64,000 nucleotides of DNA from Diphasiastrum complanatum (Eukaryota > Streptophyta > Lycopodiopsida > Lycopodiales > Lycopodiaceae): NCBI GenBank assembly GCA_029204225.1, contig CM055113.1:22763605-22827604 (forward strand), read 5' to 3'. How positions within the stretch are numbered: position 1 is the first letter of the stretch; each line of letters starts with the position of its first letter. A program made the translations under genes and the position numbers. Under the pieces are notes generated by a model. It saw only the letters and a program-made list of their open reading frames with translations, was not told the DNA's origin and did not search any database. Shown piece by piece: positions 1-10,470 of the stretch.

Positions 1-1
1 C

Positions 2-772
2 TCTTCATCTTCATCACTCAATGAAGCTAGAGTCATTGACAAGCTCAATGGTTCTAACTTCTACATTTGGAAGTATCTTTGGGATGTAGTAGAAGGTGCA
101 AACTTGAAACCAGAAGATGGTGATCAAGGAAAGGCCTGGAGGATCAAAGATGAGAAGGCCCTAGCATGTATCACACTCAATCTGGCTGACTCCCAAATAT
201 CTCATGTTACCACCACGTGCAAAACCTCTAAGGAAGCACTGGACTTGTTATGAAGTCTTTATGAGACTCATGATGTGACCACGAGATTACATCTTAGAAG
301 GAAGTTCTTTACTCTTAGCATGTCTGATTCTACTGCCATCACTTCTCACATGAACAACTTCAAGTCCCTATTAGATCATTTATCAACTGTAGGATGTTCT
401 ATTCAAGATGATGATGTCGTTATGACCTTGCTTTTTTCTCTTCCAAAGTCCTATGAGCACTTTGTGGTGATGATCTCCACACAACCGGACCTCACTCTTC
501 AAAAGGTGATCGGTCATCTTCTTCAAAAAGAAACGTGGAGAAAGACTAGCAGCCTGTCCATCAAAGACAAATCTCTGGCTCTGTACACCAAGAAGAAAGA
601 CTATTCCAAGGGCAAGAATCAAGTGCAGGAGCAACAACAGAAGCCTCACACTCAAGGTGAGCATGGTGGATCGAGTAAGAAGATTTTTTGCAGATATTGC
701 AAAAGAGCTAATCACGACATCGAGGAGTGTCGCATCAGGATCTACAACGAGGCAAAGAAGCAACAACAATAG
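2..772 (+). pseudogene. copia A gag remnant
   Basis: The gag polyprotein forms the retrotransposon particle and binds its RNA. The reading frame begins before the window, contains the usual copia gag start pattern DKLNGSNFYIWK near position 35, and is broken by a TGA at about 251. The C-terminal part has a zinc knuckle, FCRYCKRANHDIEEC, in which the usual glycine before the histidine is asparagine. A glutamine-rich stretch precedes the stop. The frame then passes into the protease section after a short gap, as in a single gag-pol frame that has since been interrupted. Confidence 0.8.
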
Positions 773-829
773 CAACAGCTAGACTCCTCCAACACGGCAA
801 AATTCAAGGAGTCAGATACACACTTATTA

Positions 830-1261
830 ATGGCTTACAACAGCAGCAAAGACTGTGATAGTTGGTACCTGGACAACGACGCTACCCAACACATGACCTC
901 TTGCAAGGAATGGTTTACAGAGTACGCAACTTACAGCAGAGACCAATTTATCTACCTCGAAAATTCTAGCACCATACACGTGGAAGGCAAAGGAGAAGTG
1001 AAGATCAACTTCAACAATGATCTATCCATTTGTGTTCCTAACATCCTTCATGTTCCTCAGTTGTCAAAGAACCTGTTATCAATCTCTAAGATAACTGATG
1101 AGGGCTACATTGTTACTTTCTCATCTGAGCAGTGTACAATACTCGAGAAAAATACTACTCTGACTACATGCACAAGAGTCGGAAATCTTTACGCACTCTC
1201 TAATTCAGTTGCATTAGCTAGTATCTCTAATGAAAATGTAAACGATAGTGATGTTCTGTAG
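830..1261 (+). pseudogene. copia A protease and start of pre-integrase region
   Basis: Copia proteases are aspartic proteases with an LDSGATxHM active site. Here the matching stretch reads YLDNDATQHM, so the catalytic DSG has become DND and the enzyme should be dead. The flanking family pattern is clear: a conserved VPNILHVPQLSKNLLSIS stretch in the middle and a GNLYAL end. The frame stops at a TAG (1259-1261) where the pre-integrase motif LWH is expected: the W codon is now a stop and HSRFGHVN follows directly. Confidence 0.8.
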
Positions 1262-2040
1262 CATAGTCGATTTGGACACGTGAATACAAGATCACTTTCT
1301 TATATGCGTTGTAATAATTTAGTTGATGGTTTGAATTTTTTGTCTTCATTAGATAGGAAATCTTTCTTTTGTGAATCATGCAATCTATTTTATCACTTTT
1401 ATAGATGATTACTCTAGATGGTCTACAACCGTGTTCATTAAGCACAAATATGAAGCCTTTGAATGCTTCAAGAGATTCAAGACCATGGATGAGACACAAA
1501 CATCTAGGAAAGTGAAAGCACTCCAAATTGATGATGGCGACGAATACATCTCCAATGAGATGTCCGACTACATGGCTAAACATGGTATTAGAAGATAGTT
1601 CACCACTTCCTATTCACCTCAACAGAACGTGATTGCATAAAGGAAGAATCGAACTCTTCTCAACTCAGCCAGATCCATGCTACATCAAGCACACCTACCT
1701 GCAAAGTTTTGGGCAAAAGCCATTGCCACGGCCTGTTACGTGTAGAACAGATCCAGCACCAAAGCCGTCAACAACAAGACTTCTCATGAAGTTTGGCATG
1801 GGCACAAGTCTATTGTCAACTATTTAAAAATCTTTGGTTGTATATGTTTTGTTCACATTCCTAAATAGCTTAGGAAGAAGCTGGATCATAGGACAAATAT
1901 ATGTATTTTCATTGACTCTCCTGATGAACATAAAGCTTATAAAGTTTATGATCCATCCACCAATGTAGTATTTGTCTCTAGAGATGTAGTATTTCAAGAG
2001 CATATATACTATGATTTAAACAACCATCGATAAACGATGT
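1262..2040 (+). pseudogene. copia A integrase fragments
   Basis: After the stop, the zinc-binding part of a copia integrase can be followed in pieces: HSRFGHVN, then FCESCN, then ITFIDDYSRW, all in different frames. A later piece, KVKALQIDDGDEYISNEM, corresponds to the second catalytic aspartate region, where TDRGGEYxS is usual; the expected DRGGE is changed. The third catalytic region can only be traced loosely (near 1610-1640). Many stops and frameshifts make this non-functional. Positions 1830-2000 match the integrase tail, with words such as KKLDH and the YKVYDP-type stretch. Confidence 0.65.
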
Positions 2041-2388
2041 TATGTGATTTCATCCTATTTTAGGTAGCATGGATTCTTCCAACGTTGATGTTCCTTCTAC
2101 AAAACCTGTAGCTACAGCTACAGAAGCCGAGCAGCCGACAATACCTATCATCAGACCAGACCAAGCTAGCTCGAGCAGATCTGAAGAAATTCAAGAAGAA
2201 GCATCATCGCATCCTGGTCAACCCAACGTCCGTAGATGTAGCACATGCATCCCAAAGGGAGCCGGGAACCACGATTTAGCTTCCCAGCCTTCAACTCTTG
2301 CCGTCCAAACCTACTTGACATACAAGCAGCCAACTCGCCAACAACGATCAGACTTAACCAACTGGAAGTTCAGAAACCAACATTGAGA

Positions 2389-2760
2389 TCCAACCTGGCA
2401 CCATGCCAGATCGGGGGCCCCACCCCAGGACAACATTCCAGCCAGGGAGGCTGAGACTTGGTTGGAGCTCACCCTGAGTCGCAACCCGCACTCCCCTATA
2501 GTATTGGTGGGATTTGCCACTTCCCCTCATACCAAGTACTCTACCCAGGCTGGTAACGCACATTTTCTCTCTCTAGAAAGTCATTTTCTCTCTCTAGAAT
2601 TTATTGATCCCCAAACTTTCTTTAATCATGCCTAGATCGTGTGAGGTGATTGCACATTGATCTGAGCTCTCTGGACTTCGCTAGAACCGATCAAAGATTT
2701 TCAGCCATAAGAACTTGGCGCCGGCTGGATTCTGGTCATAGTGGCGCCGAAAGTAAAGCT
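2389..2760 (+). other. anomalous segment inside copia A, possible LTR-type insertion with a gypsy-like PBS
   Basis: This stretch between the integrase tail and the reverse transcriptase does not translate into copia protein. It contains two copies of a CATTTTCTCTCTCTAGAA motif (near 2560 and 2580) and the sequence TTGGCGCCGGCTGG near 2716, which resembles the primer-binding site start (TGGCGCCG) found in several plant gypsy elements. It could be a piece of a small terminal-repeat element inserted into copia A, or simply the variable spacer between integrase and reverse transcriptase. No flanking duplication was found. Confidence 0.25.
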
Positions 2761-2867
2761 TGTAAAGGTAACTTTACAACAGTGGATCCTCACGGACTCA
2801 GACAGTTCCTGAGAGGTATGCACCTCAATCATTCTGGACCTCATCAGAAGAACCAGAGAGCCTAGCC

Positions 2868-3366
2868 GAAGCAATTAACTCCAAGGATGCTGTGAAGTGG
2901 CAAGAAGCTATGGAAAGCGAGTATTACTCACTTTTGACAAATCAGACCTGGACGTTAGTCGACTTCTCCACTCACAAGAGAGTTATCAACAACAAGTGGA
3001 TCTTTAAGAAGAAGATCAACTATGATGGTTCCCCTTGCAAAATGGAAAGCATGGTTGGTGGCTAAAGGATTCACTCAAGTCCCGACAAGGGGTGGATTAT
3101 CAAGAAATTTTCAGTCCTGTCATCAAGATGCAGTCAATCAGGACTATGATTGCATTAGTGGTCGTGGAAGACCTCGAAATGCACCAAATGGATGTCAAGA
3201 CAACATTTCTCAATGACAATGTCGAAGAGGAGCTATACACCTTCCAACCGGAAGGATCCGAAGTCAAAGGCCAAGAGCAAAAAGTGTGCAAGCTGAACAA
3301 AGCAATCTACGGTCTGAAACAGGCCGCAAGAGCATGGTTTGATAGAATCAACTCTTATCTCAATTG
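2868..3366 (+). pseudogene. copia A reverse transcriptase, centre deleted
   Basis: The N-terminal part of a copia reverse transcriptase is clear: WQEAMESEYYSLLTNQTW, then NNKWIFKKK, then after a frameshift near 3035 a stretch with DYQEIFSPVIKMQSIR and MDVKTTFLNDNVEEELY, ending at LNKAIYGLKQAARAWFDR. Immediately after AWFDRINSYL the sequence jumps to TPMDPS near the start of the RNase H section, so the part with the YVDD catalytic aspartates is missing. The element could not have made a working enzyme since that deletion. Confidence 0.8.
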
Positions 3367-3367
3367 A

Positions 3368-4110
3368 TACCCCAATGGATCCAAGTATAGTATTGAGTAA
3401 ACATTCTTGTGCTGAGACTGATAGTGAAGTACTTGACTTAGCAAAATACCCTTATGATTCACTAATCGGATCTCTAATGTATGCAATGCTGTGTACTAGA
3501 CAAAATTTAGCATATACTGTTAGCATGTTAAGTCAATTCATGTCTAATCCTAGGATCTCTCATTGGAAAGCATTAAAGAGAGTGATGAGATATAATCAGG
3601 GAAGTTTAGACCACATTTTATGTTATGATGGAAATGCTATCAACCCACTCATCCTGCGAGGCTACTCCGACTCATATTGGGGAGGAACAGTCTCTACCAG
3701 AAAATCTACCTCTGGGTTCTGTTTCTATCTGGCAGGGAGACCGATTTTGTGGAACTCAAGGAAGCAGAAATCAGTTGGGCTTTCTTCGACATAGGCATAG
3801 TACATCGCAGCATGTCAAGCTTCAAAAGAAGTTGTATGGATCAGGTTATTAATTCACGACTTACATCACACTCAGCTTAATGCTACCACCATTCTGTGTG
3901 ACAACTTGAGCTGTATTTCACTGTCACTGGATCCCAGATTTCATGGCAAATCCAAGCACATAGAAACTTAGCATCATTTCATTGGGGAGAAAGTTTTTTC
4001 AGGGCAAGTGATCCTTTAATACTGCTCCAAAACATAAATGGTCGCAGACATCTTCACCAAAGCACTTCCTAGGATCAAGAACTAGAAATTCTTCAACAAG
4101 CTGAACCTAA
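3368..4110 (+). pseudogene. copia A connection and RNase H region
   Basis: The frame starting near 3368 reads YPYDSLIGSLMYAML, then SQFMSNPRISHWKALKRVM and GYSDSYWGGTVSTRKSTSG, all standard for the copia connection and RNase H domains. A TAG at 3792 interrupts at the place where the conserved SSTEAEY is expected. Traces of the remainder (KHIE-like and ADIFTKALP-like words) continue to about 4080 with further stops. A purine-rich tract at about 4138-4149 follows and fits the polypurine tract that primes plus-strand synthesis. Confidence 0.8.
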
Positions 4111-4149
4111 CGAAGATACCAGGGCACCAACGGTGACCTTTAGGGGGAC

Positions 4150-4270
4150 TGTTGGAAATTAAGCCCACAGTTTTCTCCTTGGTGAATGACTAATTTCTAT
4201 TTTATGATTCTTCCTTCACGTTCATTGATTATTGATCTAGGGTCAGGTGAAACCAACTTTAGTTCTACGA
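4150..4270 (+). repeat. probable 3' LTR start of copia A, truncated
   Basis: The sequence TGTTGGAAATTAAGCCC begins right after the purine tract CTTTAGGGGGAC, which is the expected junction of polypurine tract and LTR. The other end (…CA with an inverted copy of the first bases) was not found, so only the start is annotated. Between here and 4690 I see no coding sequence, only A/T-rich DNA with two AGTTTAAC-type repeats. Confidence 0.5.
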
Positions 4271-4689
4271 CTGCTCATCTGATACCTGTAGGAATCACAA
4301 ACCTAGACAACCAAATTATTTGAAAAACGTCTACAATGGGCTTCCGGCTGATCTCCAGCAAAGGGTAACCATTGAAGACTTGGCCATCTTCAAGGACTTC
4401 CACGAAATTAGCATTCAGAATAAGTCTGCAGAAATACATTACTTTCGCGACAGTATGCAAAAGTACTCTAAGTGTTGCAACAGTCTGCAGAAATGAACTA
4501 TGTTTTCAACAGCTTTGGCTTTTTTTGCATTTCCTAGAAATGCGACACTTGCATAGTTCAAAAGTTTAACTTGTGCAGTTCAAAAAGTTTAACTATTATT
4601 TAACACCTTCGGCTTTTTCGCATATTTCCAAAAAATGCAAAGAGAGAGAAAAATTCCGAAGGTCATCTATTTTCATAAGTTAGACTATT

Positions 4690-5060
4690 TCAAGGGTAGT
4701 GCATGGTGACTATTCAGACCATATAGAGCGTTGTGGATTTTGCATACTAGGTGCTCCTTACCCTTGAGCTTGTATCCCTCTGGCTGCAACATATAAATCT
4801 CTTCTTCGATAGTCTTGTTGAGGAAAGTAGTCTGGACATATGGACTTAGAGATCGGCTGTAACTGCATAGGAAAATAGTAGGCGGAATGAAGTATGTTTG
4901 ACAACAGGACTGAAGGTCTATGAATAATCTTGATCTGGGATCTGTGAGAAGCCTTTGGTAACCAATCTATCCTTGTCTCGATTTATTCTTTTTTCAGCAT
5001 CACACTTCGCTTTGAATATCCATTTGCATGGAATCGGGTTTCAGTCCTTTGGAAGGTTAG
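4690..5060 (-). pseudogene. copia B reverse transcriptase fragment
   Basis: Minus-strand translation gives pieces of the N-terminal half of a copia reverse transcriptase: a TTFLNKTIEEEIYMLQPEGY stretch and then VCKIHNALYGL, equivalents of the conserved AFLNGxLxEEIYMxQPEGF and ALYGLKQ motifs. Upstream, an IPCKWIFKAKCDAEK-like piece is visible near 4990-5040. There are stops and frame changes, and nothing beyond ALYGL can be recognised, so the catalytic YVDD region is gone. Confidence 0.7.
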
Positions 5061-5339
5061 TTATAGTCCATGTCTAATTCTCAATTAGAGAATCAAATTA
5101 TGTGTCCACTGCGACTTTCCATTGATCAGCATCAGGAGTTGACATTGCCTCTGAAACAATGCATGGTTTCTGCACAAAGTAACAAGCTGGACCATCCATA
5201 AATTAGGATAGAGGCTATCTGGATCGATTTGCTCTTTTGGGCTGAACTTCGATCCTTTGATGTGATTCGACTCTTTGAGGGTCTGACTCACTGTCAAAGT
5301 CTGTGTCGATTATCTGGTCCATCATGTGTTTGGAGCTGG

Positions 5340-6247
5340 TTTCGTCTCTAGGATCTAAATTTGATGGAGCTTTCCCTTGTGGTCAAAGAATTGGTCTTCC
5401 ACAAAAATGACATCTCTGATCGTGGATGCTTTTTGAGTGTCTAGATTGTAGAGCTTGTATGCCTTGTGATATGGGGAGTAGCCAATGAGAATCGATTTTC
5501 TGCTTGTGTTGTCCAACTTCTTTCTTAGATCAGCAAGGATCTGAACGTAGACAATGCATCCAAACACTCAAATATGTTTGAGTGATGGTTTCGATCCTAT
5601 CCATACCTCATAAGGTGTTTTTCCGTTTAGGGCTTTTGTGATAAATTGATTATGTAGATAGGCATCAATCGTGATAGCTTCTGCCCAAAATTTATTTGGA
5701 AGTGAGGCATGGGATATCTCTTGGAACTCTCAATGAGTGTCTGATTCTTCCTTTCAGCTACACCATTGGACTGAGGTGAGTAGCTAGTTGTATATTGTTG
5801 TTGTATTCCATTCGCCTTGCAGAACTCCTTGAATTTGGTAGAGACAAATTATCCCCCTCCATTAGTACGTAGGGCCTTGATCTTTCTCTCTGTTTGATTT
5901 TCAATAGATGTCTTGAACTGTTTGAAGAACTTGGATGCTTCATATTTGTTCTTTAAGAAGTAGGTGACATTTCTTCAAGAGAAATCATCAATAAAGATTA
6001 GAAAATAAATGGCTCCCCCTGTGGAAATAGTCTGCATAGGGCCACAAATGTCACTATGTACAAGATCTAGCAAACCTTTAGAAGAATGGACTGAATCAGA
6101 AGTAAATGGACTTCTTGTATGTTTGCTGATAATACATCTCTCACAAAGAGAAGTTGATTTGCTAATAGATGGAAGATCTTGCACTAAATTCTGATTCGAC
6201 ATTTGTTGAATTATATTGAAATTTAAATGGCCTAGTCTGAAATGCAT
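5340..6247 (-). pseudogene. copia B integrase
   Basis: The zinc-binding HHCC region is intact in a minus-strand stretch at 5975-6247: FRLGHLNF, then CERCIISKHTRSPF, followed by the first catalytic aspartate in VHSDICGPM and FLIFIDDFS. Traces of the second and third catalytic regions lie at 5750-5950 in other frames (a TNGGG-like piece and AERKNQTL-like words). The C-terminal part at 5355-5567 reads VYVQILADLRKKLDNTSRKS and GYSPYHKAYKLYN, which is the conserved integrase tail. Several stops and frameshifts separate these parts. Confidence 0.75.
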
Positions 6248-6657
6248 AACATATCAGTCGATTTAGAAGTTGAAGTATGAAGAGCTTGACTATTTGTAGA
6301 ATAACAATGGCTTAGCTTGTAAAGATAGCCACATCTCCTACCAAAAGCTAAAATTACTTTTCTAGATTTGTCAAGAATAGTAGAACCCTCTATATCGAAT
6401 TCAACCCTATGACCAGAATCAATGATTCTGCTGATTGAAAGCAGATTTTTGGTAATATTTGGAACGTGAAGAACATTGGACAAAAACTTTACATCACCTT
6501 TCTGGAATTCAATTCTGACTGTTCCTTCACCCTTGATAGTATGAGATGAGTTGTCTCCTAGTTGCACAACTCTAGAAAGGGTGAATGAATTGTAGTCTTG
6601 GAACCAGTCTCGATGGTGGGTCCAAATACCAAGAATTGATATCCTGTTGTTTTCCAA
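6232..6657 (-). pseudogene. copia B protease, active site damaged
   Basis: A long minus-strand frame carries the copia protease core: LGDNSSHTIKGEGTVRIEF, SNVLHVPNITKNLLSISR and a GYLYKL end. Just upstream the family motif WYLDSGATxHM should occur; the DNA reads WYLD and then breaks into another frame, losing the SGA of the active site. The frame overlaps the start of the integrase frame slightly, as expected for a former single polyprotein. Confidence 0.75.
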
Positions 6658-6677
6658 CTTTGGTCATGAAGGCTATT

Positions 6678-7208
6678 TCATCTTCCTCTTGTGGTTGGAT
6701 CGAGTGACTGGTTGTAGCAGCATTTGCTTGTTGTTGGAATTGCTTCTTCTTTTTTGTTGTTGTATTTCAATGTTCTGCAGTCCTTGATGAGATGACCAGT
6801 CCTCTTACAGTATTTACAAAATAGATTCCGTCTTGGTTGGAATGATGAAGACTCTGAAGTTGATGCTGCATTTGATTCAGGTTGCATATTGCTCCTCTTG
6901 TCAGGATAGTCCGACTTTGTAGATCTCTTGGAACTAAACTTCTGATTTTTCTTTGAAAATAGAGCTTGAGGATCCGATCATGAGCTCTAGGAGTATCCAG
7001 TTCGTCTGATCTCCTCTTGTAGTAGCATCGATATGACTCTTGATAGAGTGAGATATTGTTGGGTCAAAATAGCCATGACCCAGGTTTCATAAGCTTCACG
7101 TAGACTCGATAATAGAGTCATCACTGCATCAGAATCTGCAATGATTGAGCCAATTGTAGTCATCTGCTCCATAATATTTTTGAAAGTGTTGAGGTGGCTC
7201 GGTATCAA
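6678..7208 (-). pseudogene. copia B gag, C-terminal part
   Basis: Two minus-strand frames cover the end of a copia gag. The outer one (6987-7208) reads HLNTFKNIMEQMTTIGSII and LLSSLREAYETW, the conserved UBN2-type region. The inner one (6678-6887) has a complete zinc knuckle, FCKYCKRTGHLIKDC, with all four CCHC ligands. The N-terminal third is absent; similarity stops at about 7208 and the sequence to the right is A/T-rich and non-coding. Confidence 0.75.
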
Positions 7209-7979
7209 TCATTAATCTAGAATAGTTTCAACAAATTAGATTTGAGAATGATTGTTTAATTTGCAATTAACTTGACTAGTATGGATATTTTGGTATGGAT
7301 GGGAGCCAAACCTCTACCAATTTGTAGATTGTAAGTTTTATGTATATTATGAACTCTTGACATGTTGGGCCTGACAAGGCTTACACTAGATATTATAATT
7401 TATTTATAAAGCAGTAAATGTACTAAAAGTACATGACATGATGTTGTTGTTGTAGCAAGTTATTCAATGAGCTAGGATCACGATACGTTAAGATTGAAAT
7501 AAGCGAAGATCAACAACAATAGCTACACTATTTTACAAATCATTCATGTTTGATATTATTTGATTAAAAGCAGATTCCAATTACTGGTTTTTGTTTTTTT
7601 ATTATCTGTATTTCGAGCAAATGAATGATTTTGTCTGAAGTCTAACTTAGCTTTCAATTTTGTAATTTTGAAATATTATTTCATAGCAATTTCAAAATAG
7701 ATAAATGTGTTGTCTAAAAGATTATGCTTGTCCCCCTATTTTGTAGGAAACCTAGAAAAATTAGGTGACATGACTTGGTGACTCATCTTAGGTCAAGAGA
7801 ATATTAAATTTAGATTTGAGATGTTAGGTGTAAGTGAGAGATGAAGTGGATACAATTAGAAAACCAAGACCATGTCTGATATATATCTACATACATGGAT
7901 CAATCAAGAAGAAAATTGAGAGCTTTGTCAACCTCATGGCTACCTTCTGAAGAAGATTGAGAGCTTTATCAACTTCATG
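7209..7979. other. non-coding A/T-rich interval
   Basis: No protein similarity, RNA gene or repeat boundary was recognised. It separates copia remnants B and C, both on the minus strand. Near 7890-7985 the words GAAGATTGAGAGCTTT and CAACTTCATGG recur, which may be the decayed end of the gag of remnant C. Confidence 0.4.
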
Positions 7980-8832
7980 GATAGTTGCTAATGTCCTTGC
8001 AACCTTTCCAAAACTACTTTTTTGACAAGTTAGCAGCTTTCTTCCTACATTCAAACTCAAAATGCCCTTTCAACTTGCATTAGTAACAGTTGATATTTTT
8101 GCTCCACTAAGTATCGAATCTTTGTGGTTCGTAATGTAACTGTTGACAAGATTTTTGTTGCTTTTATTGTCCCTCAAGTTGTCAATCATGGGGCTTGTTG
8201 TACCAATTCTTCTTCTCCATTGAGTCTTCCCTTTATGTTGGGCATACATGACCTACTTTGGGCCATCAATTTTCTTAAATTCATCTCTCATTAGCCTATT
8301 TTCTACAACTTCTTTTGCTGCATCCAAATGTCATATATCCTCATCAAGATGGTTCCCAAATATTGGGATGCCACTAACTAGCAAGTTTACAAAATATAGA
8401 AATTGCTACAAGTTTGGAACTTGACGTGGTGCTCCTACAACAACCAACTAAGCAACTTGAAATTCATATTACTCATGTGTTTTTTTAAGGTCATTACCAT
8501 TTCACTTCATGCTCATAGCTTGATTGTGAAAAAAAACCTTGTCTTACACTCATACTTGGCTTGTAGCTTGTCTTAGATGGACTTGCTAGTATTGCATTCT
8601 TAAATGATCATAGATATTTCTTCAGGTAGAGATAAAGAGATTAGTGTTGCAGCCTTGTCCTCCTTCACCCTTTGCCTCTCCAACAAGATTGACTTTAGTG
8701 CAATCGACTAATCCCCAGAGTCATTCTCCTTTGAATGTTATTTTCATCTTGTGCTTCCGGGTAATGTTAGTCTAGCTTTAAATAGGAGTCAAGTAACGAT
8801 GATCAATTCAGTCACTAAACAACCTATGCTTT
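7980..8832 (-). pseudogene. copia C gag remnant with primer-binding site
   Basis: Minus-strand translation near 8040-8095 gives CKLKGHFEFECRKK preceded by NCY and a stop, which is a copia CCHC zinc knuckle interrupted by one stop codon. Upstream pieces resemble gag, with many stops. At 8828-8839 the minus strand reads TTGTATCAAAGC, a two-base variant of the plant copia primer-binding site TGGTATCAGAGC, directly beside a CA end. This places the gag start and the 5' LTR to its right. Confidence is moderate because the middle of the gag is badly decayed. Confidence 0.5.
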
Positions 8833-8839
8833 GATACAA

Positions 8840-10300
8840 TGTCGAAGATCATGCAACAAAATGTGACCTAACCTTTAAGCACTATCCAAATCTTACAACA
8901 ACAAACCATTCAACAAGATGAATATTAGGAGCTATGATGTAAAAACATTCTCATTATATTAATGCTAACAAGGAAAATACAATACGGAAATTTGAAAGCA
9001 AAATTTTTATTACACACACTCTTTCTCTAAAGCTCTACTTCTTAGCATACTCAATATCGTGTTTTCTACCCGTAAATATACATGTCCACCTTGTGTTGAT
9101 TTGGTTGTGAGTGCTAATTCCAAGATATTAATTTGATGTACCTGCCTTGTAGACTACCCAATCATTATACGGACTACCCCTTAAAACCAAAATCACCATC
9201 CAAATACAATAGTACGTGTTCCATAGAGTCCATTGCGAATTACATCTATCGATTTCCACAAAAAAAAAAACAATCTTAATAATAATTTAAGAGATTTCAA
9301 CAAATTGAACAATTCGAGTGCACGTGCGCGTGTGTAGTATTGTGTATAGGACTTTAAAATTCCAAAGATGAAAATCAAGTAAAGCATTCATTGTTCACGA
9401 TCCTAAACAAGATTTTGCTAATTCTTGTAGCTCCATCATGTGCAAACACTAAGACCAATTGTATTGCCCGTTGTCAATATAGCCTCTAACTAAGTTGTCA
9501 TCTCCAAAACTCCTTCACACTCTCCAACAACTCATTGTTGCTAGTTGAAGCTTCTCCATGAGCTATTTCATTCAACTTTCTTGCAACTCCACATAGTTGC
9601 ACGTATTCGCTTCAATTGATGCCTTTTTGGCATCAACCTCAATTCTAGTCAATGCAACTTGAAAGTTACCATCGACCTTCTGATCTCGATGTTGGCAAAC
9701 TCAATGCCTCAAATAGACCATCAATCTTTGGTGTACATGTGTAGGACCATAACTTGTGAGAATTAAAATATTCACTTCCCTATACTGAAGTCATAGAACT
9801 CTACTAAGAAACCCAAATTCACGATCATCTACGAAACAAACCTAGTAGCTCCACCACAGACAATGCTCAATAGTATTCAATTCAACAAGAAAGTATTTAT
9901 CTTCAAATTTATTATAGGCATCCCATGCAACTCAACTCGGAGACATGCACAAGCACTATAGCTTCAAATGTCAAGCATCAAACCATTCACTCCACAAGGG
10001 AGGACAGCAATTCACTCCACAAGCATCAAACCATTCTCTCCATAAGGGAGGACACCAATGCACAACATTCTAGGAAGTGCACACAATTTTACACTCACAA
10101 GGACTCATGGAGTCATCCAAACAAGGGGCATATTTCATGTTTGGTATAAGTCTCTCATGCAACTTAATGTTGTATTACCTAGTTTTATAGCTTGTTTGAC
10201 TATTACAAATCACAAGAATCAAGCATTTCAACCCGCTACTGAAGCCTTTGCACAAGAAAACTGGACATGCCAGAAACAAAAAGAGAGTAAGAATGAAAAT
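8840..10300 (-). other. probable 5' LTR of copia C, then non-coding DNA
   Basis: The plus-strand word TGTCGAAGATCATG at 8840 lies where the minus-strand LTR should end (…CATGATCTTCGACA, next to the primer-binding site). A very similar junction occurs at about 52274 (TGTCGAGGATCATT beside TGGTATTAGAGGC), so the two sites probably belong to one LTR family. The far end of the LTR was not found. From about 9400 to 10300 I see no gene; a short tandem repeat sits at 9977-10058. Confidence 0.35.
9977..10058. repeat. short imperfect tandem repeat
   Basis: The words CAAACCATTC, CTCCA(C/T)AAGGGAGGACA and CAATTCACTCCACAAG recur twice with small changes. The repeat is non-coding and lies about 400 bases from the 3' end of the PIF-like gene. 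Confidence 0.5.
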
Positions 10301-10470
10301 TTGCACAACAATCTGGATCGAGTATAAAATCTCACTTTGGAAATTCAAATAGGAAGAGCAACAGGCTTATAGGGAGCTAACATCACTTTAATGAAGAAAG
10401 TATTTATTTTTAGGATTCATGATCAAATACAGAGGGGCTACAGGACAGCAGATGGGATACCATGGGATAT

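Larger units (their letters stand above)
1..4270 (+). mobile_element. Ty1/copia retrotransposon remnant A, 5' end outside the window
   Basis: Recognisable copia domains follow in the order gag, protease, integrase, reverse transcriptase and RNase H, then a purine-rich tract just before position 4150 and a sequence starting TGTTGG that looks like the start of the 3' LTR. The domain order with integrase before reverse transcriptase is the copia hallmark. Every domain carries stops or frameshifts, and the reverse transcriptase centre is deleted. The 5' LTR lies left of the window. The right limit is approximate because the LTR end was not found. It faces remnant B tail to tail. Confidence 0.85.
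4690..7208 (-). mobile_element. Ty1/copia retrotransposon remnant B
   Basis: Read on the minus strand, gag, protease, integrase and the first part of reverse transcriptase follow in copia order. Both ends are missing: the N-terminal part of gag stops at about 7208 and the reverse transcriptase ends at about 4690, before the YVDD motif. No LTR, PBS or polypurine tract was found for it. The gag and protease resemble those of copia A and F closely enough to suggest the same broad family. Confidence 0.85.

Noticed and set aside
9925..10327. Small proteins near the PIF gene's 3' end
   Set aside because: They arise from short tandem repeats and A/C-rich DNA with no recognisable motif.
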